64,000 bases of DNA from Pseudomonadota bacterium (GTDB lineage Bacteria > Pseudomonadota > Alphaproteobacteria > Rhizobiales > Phreatobacteraceae): assembly GCA_020161695.1 (NCBI GenBank), contig JAIUOO010000019.1:1-64000 (forward strand), read 5' to 3'. The first letter of the stretch is position 1. Every line of letters begins with the position of its first letter. The position numbers were made by a program, and so were the translations under genes. Below are positions 26,713 to 34,290 of this stretch, in pieces. Below the pieces are notes generated by a model. It saw only the letters and a program-made list of their open reading frames with translations. It had not been told where the DNA came from and made no database searches.

Positions 26713-27915
26713 ATGGCCTTTCTTGCCGATGCCCTCCAGCGCGTGAAGCCCTCCGCGACCATCGCCATGGCGCAGAAGGCCCGTGACCTGAATGCGCAGG
26801 GCAAAAAGGTGATTTCGCTCTCGGCCGGCGAGCCCGACTTCGACACGCCGGACAACATCAAGATGGCGGCCGTCAAGGCGATCGCCGAGGGCAAGACCAA
26901 GTACACGGCGGTTTCCGGCATCACGGAACTGCGCCAGGCCATCGTCGCCAAGTTCAAGCGCGAGAACGGCCTCGACTATAAGTGGCAACAGGCCATCGTC
27001 TGCACCGGCGGCAAGCAGGTCCTGTTCAACGCCTTCATGGCGACGCTGAACGCCGGCGACGAGGTGCTGATCCCGGCCCCCTACTGGGTCAGCTATCCGG
27101 AAATGGTGGCGCTCTGCGGCGGCACGCCGACCTTCGTCTCGGCCGGTCCCGAGACCAATTACAAGCTGACCGCCGAGGCGCTCGACAAGGCGATCACGCC
27201 GAAGACCAAGTGGTTCCTGTTCAACTCGCCGTCGAACCCGACCGGCGCGGCCTATACCCGCGAGGAGTTGAAGGCGCTCACCGACGTGCTGGTGAAGCAC
27301 CCGCACGTCTGGGTCCTCACCGACGACATGTACGAGCATCTCGTCTATGGCGACTTCACCTTCACCACGCCGGCACAGGTCGAGCCGCGGCTCTACGAGC
27401 GCACGCTGACCATGAACGGCCTGTCCAAGGCCTATGCGATGACCGGCTGGCGCATCGGCTACGCGGCCGGCCCCGAGCAGCTCATCAAGGCGATGGACCT
27501 CGTCCAGGGCCAGCAGACCTCGGGCGCCAACACCATCGCCCAGTGGGCGGGCGTCGAGGCGCTGAACGGCACGCAGGACTACATCCCGGAACGCCGCAAG
27601 GCCTTCGAACAGCGCCGCGACCTCGTCGTGTCGATGCTCAACCAGGCGAACGGCCTGTCCTGCCCGACGCCGGAGGGTGCCTTCTACGTCTATCCCTCGC
27701 TGAAGGGCGTGATCGGCAAGAAGACTACGAGCGGCAAGACCATTGCCACCGACGAGGACTTCGCGATGGAACTGGTCGAGAGCGAGGGCGTCGCCATCGT
27801 CCACGGCTCGGCTTTCGGCCTCGGCCCGGCCTTCCGTCTGTCCTATGCGGAATCGACCGAGACGCTGACCAAGGCCTGCGAAAAGATCCAGAAGTTCTGC
27901 GCCGAACTGCGCTGA
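26713..27915 (+). CDS. aspC: Aspartate aminotransferase, class I PLP
   Basis: A 400-residue class-I aminotransferase of the prokaryotic I-gamma type. ISLSAGEPDFDTP binds substrate, NSPSNPTG contacts PLP, the PLP lysine is Lys239 in NGLSKAYAMTGWRIGY, and Arg near the end (AFRLSYA) binds the alpha-carboxylate. It interconverts aspartate/2-oxoglutarate and oxaloacetate/glutamate and may also serve prephenate or aromatic substrates. Monocistronic: a strong hairpin follows at 27944. Confidence 0.95.
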   Translation: MAFLADALQRVKPSATIAMAQKARDLNAQGKKVISLSAGEPDFDTPDNIKMAAVKAIAEGKTKYTAVSGITELRQAIVAKFKRENGLDYKWQQAIVCTGGKQVLFNAFMATLNAGDEVLIPAPYWVSYPEMVALCGGTPTFVSAGPETNYKLTAEALDKAITPKTKWFLFNSPSNPTGAAYTREELKALTDVLVKHPHVWVLTDDMYEHLVYGDFTFTTPAQVEPRLYERTLTMNGLSKAYAMTGWRIGYAAGPEQLIKAMDLVQGQQTSGANTIAQWAGVEALNGTQDYIPERRKAFEQRRDLVVSMLNQANGLSCPTPEGAFYVYPSLKGVIGKKTTSGKTIATDEDFAMELVESEGVAIVHGSAFGLGPAFRLSYAESTETLTKACEKIQKFCAELR

Positions 27916-27943
27916 GCAGGTAGCGCAGCATCCAATTGCCCGG

Positions 27944-27974
27944 ACGGCGCGACGGCTGACTGCCGCCGCGCCGT
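27944..27974 (+). terminator. Strong hairpin after the aminotransferase gene
   Basis: ACGGCGCG-a-CGGC pairs with GCCG-c-CGCGCCGT (12 pairs, one mismatch, TGACT loop). It starts 29 nt after the stop codon. There is no T-run, so termination is less certain than the hairpin. Confidence 0.5.
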
Positions 27975-28080
27975 TCGTGCATGGTGGCCTGCGCCCGAAA
28001 ATCGCCTATACGTCTTCTGACATGGCCGCTGCGGCCACAACCGCCTACGAGTGACTGTTCCCCGGAGAACCGAATCCCGC

Positions 28081-29436
28081 ATGGTGCTCGGCATAGAATT
28101 GCCCTTCCGCGTGGCGCTTCGCGGCATCTTCGCACCTACGGTTGCCATCGGCACGGTCATTGCCACAGTCGTTCTCGCCGCCTGGGTGAACCTCCAGAGC
28201 GCTGAATCGGCACGCCTCGCCACCCAATCCGTCAGTATCAGGGCCAATGCCGAGCGCGTTCTCGGCCAGATCCGCGACGCCGAGACCGGTCAGCGCGGCT
28301 ATTTCCTTACCGGCGACCGGAAGTTCCTCGAGCCCTACGAGGCGGCCCTCCGGCTGGCGCCCATCGAGATTGATTCCCTCGCACGTCGGGTCGCCGACAA
28401 TCCCGAGCAGGCCAGACGCGTCGCCGAGATGAGACAGGTCGCCGACACGAAGATGGCGGAGCTCCGGATCGCCATCGACGCCTTCAATCGCTCGGAGCCG
28501 GCAACCGCGGTCGCCATCATCGCCCGGGGCACCGGCAAGGTGGCGATGGACCGCATTCGCGACATCATTCGCGATCTGAAGATCGCCGAGGACGAGTTGC
28601 AGGAGCGCCGGGACCGCAGCACGGAGCAGCGCCGACTTATCGGCTCCGTCCTCAGCATCGCCATCCTGTCGCTACTGGTCTTCCTGGGCTGGCGGCAGAT
28701 CAGCACCACCATCCAGCGCAACCGCGAACTCGACGAAGCCAATATCGCGCTGGAAGAGCGCGTCGCGGCGCGCACCGCCGAGCTCTCCTCGGAGAAGCTC
28801 CGCGTCGAGGCGCTGCTGAGCGATGTCAGCCATCGCGTCGGCAACAACCTCGCCATGGTCTCGGCGCTGATCAGCCTTCAGGCGCGCCAGTCGGACAGCC
28901 CCCAGGTCAAGCAGGAACTCGAGAAGGCGCAGCTGCGCATCCAGGCGATCGCCGCCGGACAGCGCCGCCTGCGCCTCAACGTCGAGACCGACGAGGTGGA
29001 TGCCCGCCCCTATCTGGAGGACGTCCTGGCCGAGATCAGTCGCGCAATGGGTGAGCGCGCGATCTCCATCAGCCTCGACATGGAGGACATACGCCTGTCC
29101 GGCCGCGAGGCGGTGTCCTACGTCGTGCTGGTCAACGAACTCGTGACCAACGCGCTGAAACACGCTTTCCCGGACGGGATGGCCGGCACGATCCGTGTCG
29201 GCCTGCACCGGTCGGGCGACGCGGCGGGCGGGCTCGCCTTGTCGGTCGAGGATGATGGCGTCGGCCAGGTCACGGCCAAGCCATCGACCGGGCTCGGCAG
29301 CCAGGTCATCGCCAGCATGACCCGCAGCATGCGCGGCGAGGCGACCAGCGGCCCGGCCCATCCCGGCGCGGAGCGGCCGGGCTGGCGGACCACGATCCGC
29401 TTCGCTGCGCGCACCGAGGCAGCGCCTGCTGCGTGA
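28081..29436 (+). CDS. Sensor histidine kinase with CHASE3 domain (HisKA_2/HWE type)
   Basis: A 451-residue membrane kinase. TM1 is about 18-36, then a CHASE3 domain (about 40-180) with the motif RDAETGQRGYFLTGDR, TM2 about 187-205, a coiled linker (RNRELDEANIALEERVAARTAEL, in part) and the kinase. The phosphoacceptor is His251 in SDVSHRVGNNLAMV, characteristic of HisKA_2; the ATPase has VLVNELVTNALKHAFP and SVEDDGVG. The N-terminal Asn box is intact. No response regulator is adjacent; such kinases often feed general-stress PhyR pathways, an inference. Start 28081 (ATG) or GTG 28051; neither has an ideal binding site. Confidence 0.9.
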   Translation: MVLGIELPFRVALRGIFAPTVAIGTVIATVVLAAWVNLQSAESARLATQSVSIRANAERVLGQIRDAETGQRGYFLTGDRKFLEPYEAALRLAPIEIDSLARRVADNPEQARRVAEMRQVADTKMAELRIAIDAFNRSEPATAVAIIARGTGKVAMDRIRDIIRDLKIAEDELQERRDRSTEQRRLIGSVLSIAILSLLVFLGWRQISTTIQRNRELDEANIALEERVAARTAELSSEKLRVEALLSDVSHRVGNNLAMVSALISLQARQSDSPQVKQELEKAQLRIQAIAAGQRRLRLNVETDEVDARPYLEDVLAEISRAMGERAISISLDMEDIRLSGREAVSYVVLVNELVTNALKHAFPDGMAGTIRVGLHRSGDAAGGLALSVEDDGVGQVTAKPSTGLGSQVIASMTRSMRGEATSGPAHPGAERPGWRTTIRFAARTEAAPAA

Positions 29437-29452
29437 ATTTTCGCGGGCCGCT

Positions 29453-29489
29453 TGAACCTTCCCGCCCGAATCGCCGACCCATGTTCAAG
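29453..29489 (+). promoter_or_regulatory. ECF-type promoter-like block, copy 1
   Basis: TGAACCTT (29453-29460), then 14 nt to CGACCCATG (29475-29483) and TCAAG. From TGAACC to CGACCC the spacing is 16 nt, the same as in the second copy at 29913. It lies 132 nt upstream of a small secreted-protein gene. Confidence 0.55.
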
Positions 29490-29620
29490 TGAGCGGCTTC
29501 AGGGCCACTCTTCGCGGCAGTCTCCGGCGACTTGGTACCTCTCGCCGGGATGTCCAACCCCTTCGGAATGCCGCCCCGGCAGGCTGCCGGTCATCGGCCG
29601 CTCGATCCCGGGAGCACCTC

Positions 29621-29890
29621 ATGCCTCTCCCGCTGCCAGCCTCGATGCTGACCGGCACGCTGATGCTGGCCGGGCTCTCCGGACTTGCCGGCGATCAGCC
29701 GCAACCGGTGCCCAACGATCACGTCCTCTACTGTTCCGGCTGCCTCTGCGACACGCAGCGGCCGGTCATGTCCGTTCCCGGCGCGTGGGTGCCGAGCGGC
29801 ACCATGGGCACGCGCACGACCCTGCGCTTCGTGCCGACCGACCCCAACCGCCGCATTGCCTCGTCCTGCCGCCCGCCGGCGCGGGGATAG
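29621..29890 (+). CDS. Small secreted cysteine-containing protein, paralog 1
   Basis: An 89-residue exported protein with a signal peptide (MPLPLPASMLTGTLMLAGLSG). The mature part has a YCSGCLC motif (C-x-x-C-x-C), then a P-M, WVPSG motif and a last Cys near the C-terminus. It is clearly paralogous to the gene at 30000-30275 (YCGACLC ... WVPNG ... C). Start 29621 follows GGGAG 6 nt upstream. Family not recognised. Upstream lies a promoter-like block shared with the paralog. Confidence 0.7.
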   Translation: MPLPLPASMLTGTLMLAGLSGLAGDQPQPVPNDHVLYCSGCLCDTQRPVMSVPGAWVPSGTMGTRTTLRFVPTDPNRRIASSCRPPARG

Positions 29891-29912
29891 TTGCCGCAAC
29901 GTGCGCGTTCGC

Positions 29913-29949
29913 TGAACCTTTCCGGCTTCTACTGCGACCCATGGTCAAG
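29913..29949 (+). promoter_or_regulatory. ECF-type promoter-like block, copy 2
   Basis: TGAACCTT (29913-29920) and CGACCCATG (29935-29943) then GTCAAG, with the same 16-nt spacing as copy 1. Over 38 nt the two blocks agree at 28 positions, and nearly all differences lie in the spacer. It lies 57 nt before the start codon of the second paralog. Confidence 0.55.
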
Positions 29950-29999
29950 TTCACGGCAACAGGACGCCACCGACCGCGTCCCACCATGGAGACCCAGCC

Positions 30000-30275
30000 A
30001 TGACCCTCCGGACCGCACTCTCAACCCTGGTCCTCGCAGCCGGTTTCGCCGCCTCCGCCGGAGCGTCGAGCGCCGGGCTCTCGCCCGCCCAGTCGCTCGG
30101 CGCGCGTCCGGTGACCTATTGCGGCGCCTGCCTCTGCACCGCCAATCCGCCGCGGATGACCTCGGCCGGCGACTGGGTGCCGAACGGCCAGATCCTCGCC
30201 GGCTCGACCGTGCTGAAGTTCCGCCCGGCCGGCCAGGCGGTCTCCGCCCCGACCGCCTGCCTCGGCGCGAACTGA
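30000..30275 (+). CDS. Small secreted cysteine-containing protein, paralog 2
   Basis: A 91-residue exported protein with a signal peptide (about 1-24: TLVLAAGFAASAGAS). The mature part has YCGACLC, MTSAGDWVPNG, TVLKFRP and a C-terminal Cys. It aligns with paralog 1 at the cysteines, the WVP block and the L-x-F-x-P strand, so the pair arose by duplication. Start 30000 (ATG) is preceded by GGAGACCC. Function unknown; the C-x-x-C-x-C motif could bind metal or form disulfides. Confidence 0.72.
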   Translation: MTLRTALSTLVLAAGFAASAGASSAGLSPAQSLGARPVTYCGACLCTANPPRMTSAGDWVPNGQILAGSTVLKFRPAGQAVSAPTACLGAN

Positions 30276-30288
30276 GCCGGACGGCTGC

Positions 30289-30702
30289 TCAGGCCGACAT
30301 GGCCGTGAGCGTCGCCCGCATATGCTCGAACACCATGTTGATGGCCTTCAGCGGCCGGATCATCACCTTGAAATTGACGATGCGGTCACTGGCATCCCAG
30401 GTGATGATATCGACGCCGTTGACCTCGATGCCGTCGACGACGGTCTCGAATTCCAGCACGGCGGAGTTCGGCCCGAACCACTCGTTCCGATAGCGGAAGT
30501 GCCCGTTATTGAGCACCTGGAACGCCGCCGTCAGATAGCGCGCCGTGATCGCCTTGCCGACCTGCGGCGTGTGGACCACCGGCGACTGGAACACCGCCTC
30601 GTCCGCCAGCAGCGCGTTGAGGCCGGCAATGTCGCGGGCTTCGGCAACCTCGTGCCAGCGGCGGATGGCGGCGGGAACGGTTGTAGCGGTCGATGCGGAC
30701 AT
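30289..30702 (-). CDS. NTF2-like (SnoaL-type) protein
   Basis: A 137-residue cone-fold protein of the NTF2/SnoaL superfamily: an N-terminal helix AAIRRWHEVAEARDIAGLNALLADEAVFQSP (in part), then FETVVDGIEVNGVDIITWDASDRIVNFKVMIRP at the C-terminal sheet. Family members are small-ligand enzymes such as isomerases or association domains. Function here unknown. It converges on the second paralog with a 13-nt gap. Confidence 0.82.
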   Translation of the reverse strand: MSASTATTVPAAIRRWHEVAEARDIAGLNALLADEAVFQSPVVHTPQVGKAITARYLTAAFQVLNNGHFRYRNEWFGPNSAVLEFETVVDGIEVNGVDIITWDASDRIVNFKVMIRPLKAINMVFEHMRATLTAMSA

Positions 30703-30780
30703 GGCGGCTCCTCCGGAAGGCCGCCACGCTAGGACAGCACCGACCGGCCGGAAAGGCGCTGCGCTTCGCCCCAGCCTCCG

Positions 30781-31167
30781 TCAGACGACCGATAGCTGCC
30801 AGGCATACTGGTAGCGGCCATATTCCGTGCTGGTGACGCCGTTGCGCGTCGTGCCGGGGAAACTGTCCGGCGGGTCGACCACCGCGACGCGGAGCAGCTT
30901 GGTCTCGCCGGACTTCAGAAGTCCCTGATGGACCGCCGCCGCGCCGATCGTGGAGTCGCCGCTGTAGATGTCGGTGCCCCAGAGCTGCCCTTCGGTGACG
31001 CCGGTCACGCGGAAATAGTAGATCACGCCGATCTTCTCGCAGAGCCCGTGCATGGTGGCCGGCGCGTCGGTCGCCACGTAGTTCTTGTCGAGGAGATCGC
31101 GGAGCTGCCGGCGCGACAGCTTCCCGCGCCGGTCGAAATAGGACACCAGTTCCTGCACGACTTTCAT
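30781..31167 (-). CDS. LCCL-domain protein, third gene of the MoxR/VWA operon
   Basis: A 128-residue protein. Residues 1-40 are a charged N-terminus with a helical KLSRRQLRDLLDKNYVATD segment; residues about 60-128 form an LCCL domain, seen in LWGTDIYSGDSTIGAAAVHQ, the basic strand LLKSGETKLLRVAVV, and GTTRNGVTSTEYG near the end. LCCL domains usually occur in secreted proteins; no signal peptide is present here. It overlaps the VWA gene by 4 nt (ATGA), so translation is coupled. Only one Cys is present, so the fold is not disulfide-bonded. Confidence 0.75.
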   Translation of the reverse strand: MKVVQELVSYFDRRGKLSRRQLRDLLDKNYVATDAPATMHGLCEKIGVIYYFRVTGVTEGQLWGTDIYSGDSTIGAAAVHQGLLKSGETKLLRVAVVDPPDSFPGTTRNGVTSTEYGRYQYAWQLSVV

Positions 31168-32426
31168 GGCTTGTCCCCTCGCTGCATGGTGACGACCCGC
31201 CCGTATGGCGGCTGGAAGCTGGGATAGCTGCGCGGCAGGGCCCAGAGCACCGCATAGGGCGGCCTCTCCTGCGGGTAGGAAATCTCGCCGTCGGTGATGA
31301 CCACGACGGCGTTGACACGCGGGTCCTCAGCCAATGCGGTCATGGCGGGCGTCATGTCGCTGCCGCCGTAGCCGGAAACAGCATATTCCGCGAGTTCGGC
31401 GGCCGAGAGCTCCTCGTCGGAGGTGACCGCCATGTCGCACTGGACGAGACGGATGACGTCGATGCCGGCGGCCTCCGAGAAGTCGGCGATGGCACCGAGC
31501 GCGACAGGAATGTCGTCGGTCATCGAGGCGGAGGTGTCGAGCACGACGTTGAGAGCCCAGGAATGCCGGCGGCGGCCGGGCAGCACCATGTCGCCGAGAT
31601 CGTCGGCGCCGCGCCGGGAAGCGCGCGTGAAGGTCCGCTCGCCCGGCGAGACGCCTTCGAGCCAGGTCTGCATCGCGGCCTGCCAAGGCGCATGGGTCAG
31701 CCCGCGCAATGCCCTGACGTTCTGCTGCTCGCTGCCCGGCAGATGGCCCCGACCGCGCAGCGAGCCCATGGCCTTCGCCAGCGCCATGCCCTTGACGGCG
31801 AGATCGCGGATCGCGCGGGCGCGCTCCGCTGCATCCTCAGCTTCCCCCGGGAACATTTCGCGCTCGCGGGCCGCATCCAGCACATCGCCCGCCGAGCCCG
31901 ACGGCGCCTGCGACGCCGCGTCGAGCAGTTCGCCGACCGAGATGGCCCTGCCCTCCCAGACTTGGCTGCGCGAGGACATGAAACGGCCGCTGCGCCGCAT
32001 CTCGAGGACGATCTCCTCGGCCGACTTCTCGCGCGCGCCGGGCATATCGAGCCCGCCGGCGGGAATGGCGGCGACGCCGAGCGCATGCCGCAGCGTGTCG
32101 TTGATGATGTAGTCGTGGGCGTAGTTGAACTCGAGCTGTCCGGAGCCTTTCGCGCGCTCGTGCGTCCGCAGGGCCAGATGCAGCAGTTCATGCGCCAGCA
32201 CGAAGACGAGGTCGTCCTCAGACAGCCGCGCGGTGAAGTCGGGATTGGCGACCAGCCGACCCGACGCGAAAACGCCCATGGTCGGCACGCGGTTGTCGAT
32301 CTCGACGCGCACCGCCGCCGCAAGGCCCGACAGATGCGGCAACGGCACCGTCACCATGCGCAAGCCCCGCGCGATGCGCGCCAGCGTCGCGCGCTCGCCC
32401 GGCGTCATGGGGGCGGCGGCGCTCAT
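31164..32426 (-). CDS. VWA protein with N-terminal zincin-like domain (DUF2201 type)
   Basis: A 420-residue protein of the VWA-like/DUF2201 type. An N-terminal metallopeptidase-like domain has HELLH (79-83) followed by HER (89-91). After a low-complexity Glu/Ala/Arg linker (about 180-230), the C-terminal VWA domain has the MIDAS motif DTSAS (297-301), a GGSDMTPA metal-site threonine near 359 and ITDGE (378-381). No signal or transmembrane segment. It overlaps the ATPase gene and the LCCL gene by 4 nt each, so it sits in the middle of a co-translated operon. Both metal sites look intact; activity as a peptidase is not shown. Confidence 0.88.
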   Translation of the reverse strand: MSAAAPMTPGERATLARIARGLRMVTVPLPHLSGLAAAVRVEIDNRVPTMGVFASGRLVANPDFTARLSEDDLVFVLAHELLHLALRTHERAKGSGQLEFNYAHDYIINDTLRHALGVAAIPAGGLDMPGAREKSAEEIVLEMRRSGRFMSSRSQVWEGRAISVGELLDAASQAPSGSAGDVLDAAREREMFPGEAEDAAERARAIRDLAVKGMALAKAMGSLRGRGHLPGSEQQNVRALRGLTHAPWQAAMQTWLEGVSPGERTFTRASRRGADDLGDMVLPGRRRHSWALNVVLDTSASMTDDIPVALGAIADFSEAAGIDVIRLVQCDMAVTSDEELSAAELAEYAVSGYGGSDMTPAMTALAEDPRVNAVVVITDGEISYPQERPPYAVLWALPRSYPSFQPPYGRVVTMQRGDKP

Positions 32427-33457
32427 GCCGTCGTGACCTTGCGCAGGAGGTCGAACAGGGCACGGTCGGCGCCGAGCGCTCCCCATTTCTCGACCATGTC
32501 GGTGACCAGCGTCAGCTGATGTTCCGACGACAGGCTCTTCAGGAAACGGTTGATCACCGCCGGCTTCAGGTGGTCGGCGCGGCCGTCCCGGACATGCTGG
32601 CGGATGCAGTCGAGCACGAACCATCGGGCGGAATCGCCCTTCGGCAGCAGGTCCGGCTGGCGCAGATAGTCGTCCAGCGGACGGATCGCGCCTATCGCCT
32701 CCTCGGCCAGCGCGCAGAACACCACTGCGTCCTCCGGCGACAGCCGGCCGAAGGCGAGCGCCCGGCGCGTGTCATTGCCGAGGAGGTTCGATTTCTCGGC
32801 GAGATCCAGCGCCCGCGACAGCTGCGCCCAGGCGCGCGGCGTCGAGAACGGCACCGGGTCGGCCGGCACGGGGCGCATCAGCGCATCGGGGATGGTGCGG
32901 ACGAAGCTGCGGATCTCCGCGCGGATGCCGCGCTGCTGGGCCCAGACGAGCCATTCGTCGACGTCGATCTTCAGCTGCAGGATCGTGACGCGGTTGACCA
33001 GCGCCGAGCTCATGGCCCGGACCAGAGCGCGGTCCTGCAGGCGGTTGCCGGCGGCGACCACCCAGGTGCCCGGCGGCAACGCGTGTTCGCCGAGCCGGCG
33101 CTCCAGCAGCAGCGAATAGAAGGCTTTCTGGACATCCGGCGCACAGGCCGGCAGTTCGTCGAGGAACAGGCAGAACGGCTCGGGCTTCTCCGGCAGCAGG
33201 AGCCGCGGCGGACAGAAGACCGAGCGTTCGCCGACGATGCGCGGCACGCCGCTGACGTCCTCTGGTGCGATCTGCGTGCCGAGCAGCGAGCGGCACGGCA
33301 ACCCCGCCTCGCGCGCAGCCTCATAGACCATTTCGGACTTGCCCATGCCGGGTGCGGAGAGCAGCAGGAAACTCTGCTCGTGGGCCATGCACTGGATCAG
33401 TTTCTTCGCTTGCCGGAGCGTGACGGCCTCGTCGAATGCGGCGCGGATGCCTTCCAT
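32423..33457 (-). CDS. MoxR-type AAA+ ATPase
   Basis: A 344-residue AAA+ ATPase of the MoxR group. Walker A SAPGMGKS (34-41) and Walker B CLFLDELP (D100, E101) are intact, with a sensor-1 Asn in VVAAGNRLQD and an arginine finger candidate in ALVNRV. MoxR ATPases act as chaperones with VWA proteins. Start 33457 follows GGGAGGGG; an ATG at 33484 would add nine residues. It is first in the operon, overlapping the VWA gene by 4 nt. Confidence 0.9.
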   Translation of the reverse strand: MEGIRAAFDEAVTLRQAKKLIQCMAHEQSFLLLSAPGMGKSEMVYEAAREAGLPCRSLLGTQIAPEDVSGVPRIVGERSVFCPPRLLLPEKPEPFCLFLDELPACAPDVQKAFYSLLLERRLGEHALPPGTWVVAAGNRLQDRALVRAMSSALVNRVTILQLKIDVDEWLVWAQQRGIRAEIRSFVRTIPDALMRPVPADPVPFSTPRAWAQLSRALDLAEKSNLLGNDTRRALAFGRLSPEDAVVFCALAEEAIGAIRPLDDYLRQPDLLPKGDSARWFVLDCIRQHVRDGRADHLKPAVINRFLKSLSSEHQLTLVTDMVEKWGALGADRALFDLLRKVTTA

Positions 33458-33738
33458 GGACCCCTCCCGACATGGCGAATGCACGCCATGACATCGGCAT
33501 CTAGGAGAAGCCGGAAAACAGCGCCAGAGCTGCCCAGGAACATTATTTTTCGGTCATTTTCGCTCCGTTATGGTGACATTCAGGAAAGGCAGGCCGCATC
33601 CCGCAATCTGCGCGCAATGCGTGCATCTGGCGCGTCAGGCACGCGTTTCGAGATGCTTGTTAACCAACTTTTAACCTTGTCGTTGCCGTGCCCCCGCGCC
33701 TCTCCCTAGTGTCGCGATGGGGACCTGGAGACATGGCA

Positions 33739-34290
33739 ATGCGCCGCCTGGTGATGACCTTCTGCGGGATTTATCTCGCCGCCGCCGCGCTCGCCGCGGC
33801 GACCACCGGCTATGGCCTGATCGAGCCCGTGCCCGGCTATCGCCTCTCGATCTTCTGGATGTCACCGGACACGCTGGCGGCGCGCATCGACGCCCTCGTC
33901 GCCGCCGGCCGCATCTTCGAGGCGCAGGTCTATGCCGGCACCCACGCCGTTTCCTGGGCGGTGATCCTGACGCTGGTCCTGGTCGGGGCGCTGCGCGCCG
34001 TCGTCGGCCCCAGCGTACCGCTCGCCAATACCCGCTCGTCCGCAGTGGTGCTCGGCGGCCTCGCCGGACTGGTTCTGCTGGCGGCCGTGGCGCAGCCCCT
34101 GCTCGACGAGGCGAGCCGCATCCCCTCGGCCTCGACCACCTTCTCGTCCATGCCCGCCTACTGGCTGTTCGGCATGGCGCTCTCGGCGGCCATCGTCGCG
34201 GCTCACCTGTCGCTGCTTGCCCACGACATCGCGCTTCTCGCGCGCCGCCGCCTGTTCGGCGGGGCCATCGCGGAACCCGTGGAAGCCTAG
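33739..34290 (+). CDS. Membrane protein of unknown function
   Basis: A 183-residue protein with about four hydrophobic segments: LVMTFCGIYLAAAALAAATT, a segment around WAVILTLVLVGALRAVVG, AVVLGGLAGLVLLAAVAQPLL and YWLFGMALSAAIVAAHLSLL. I recognise no family. Start 33739 (ATG) has GGAG 8 nt upstream; ATG 33733 is nearer. It converges on the EnvZ-like kinase with a 4-nt overlap of their 3' ends. Confidence 0.75.
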   Translation: MRRLVMTFCGIYLAAAALAAATTGYGLIEPVPGYRLSIFWMSPDTLAARIDALVAAGRIFEAQVYAGTHAVSWAVILTLVLVGALRAVVGPSVPLANTRSSAVVLGGLAGLVLLAAVAQPLLDEASRIPSASTTFSSMPAYWLFGMALSAAIVAAHLSLLAHDIALLARRRLFGGAIAEPVEA

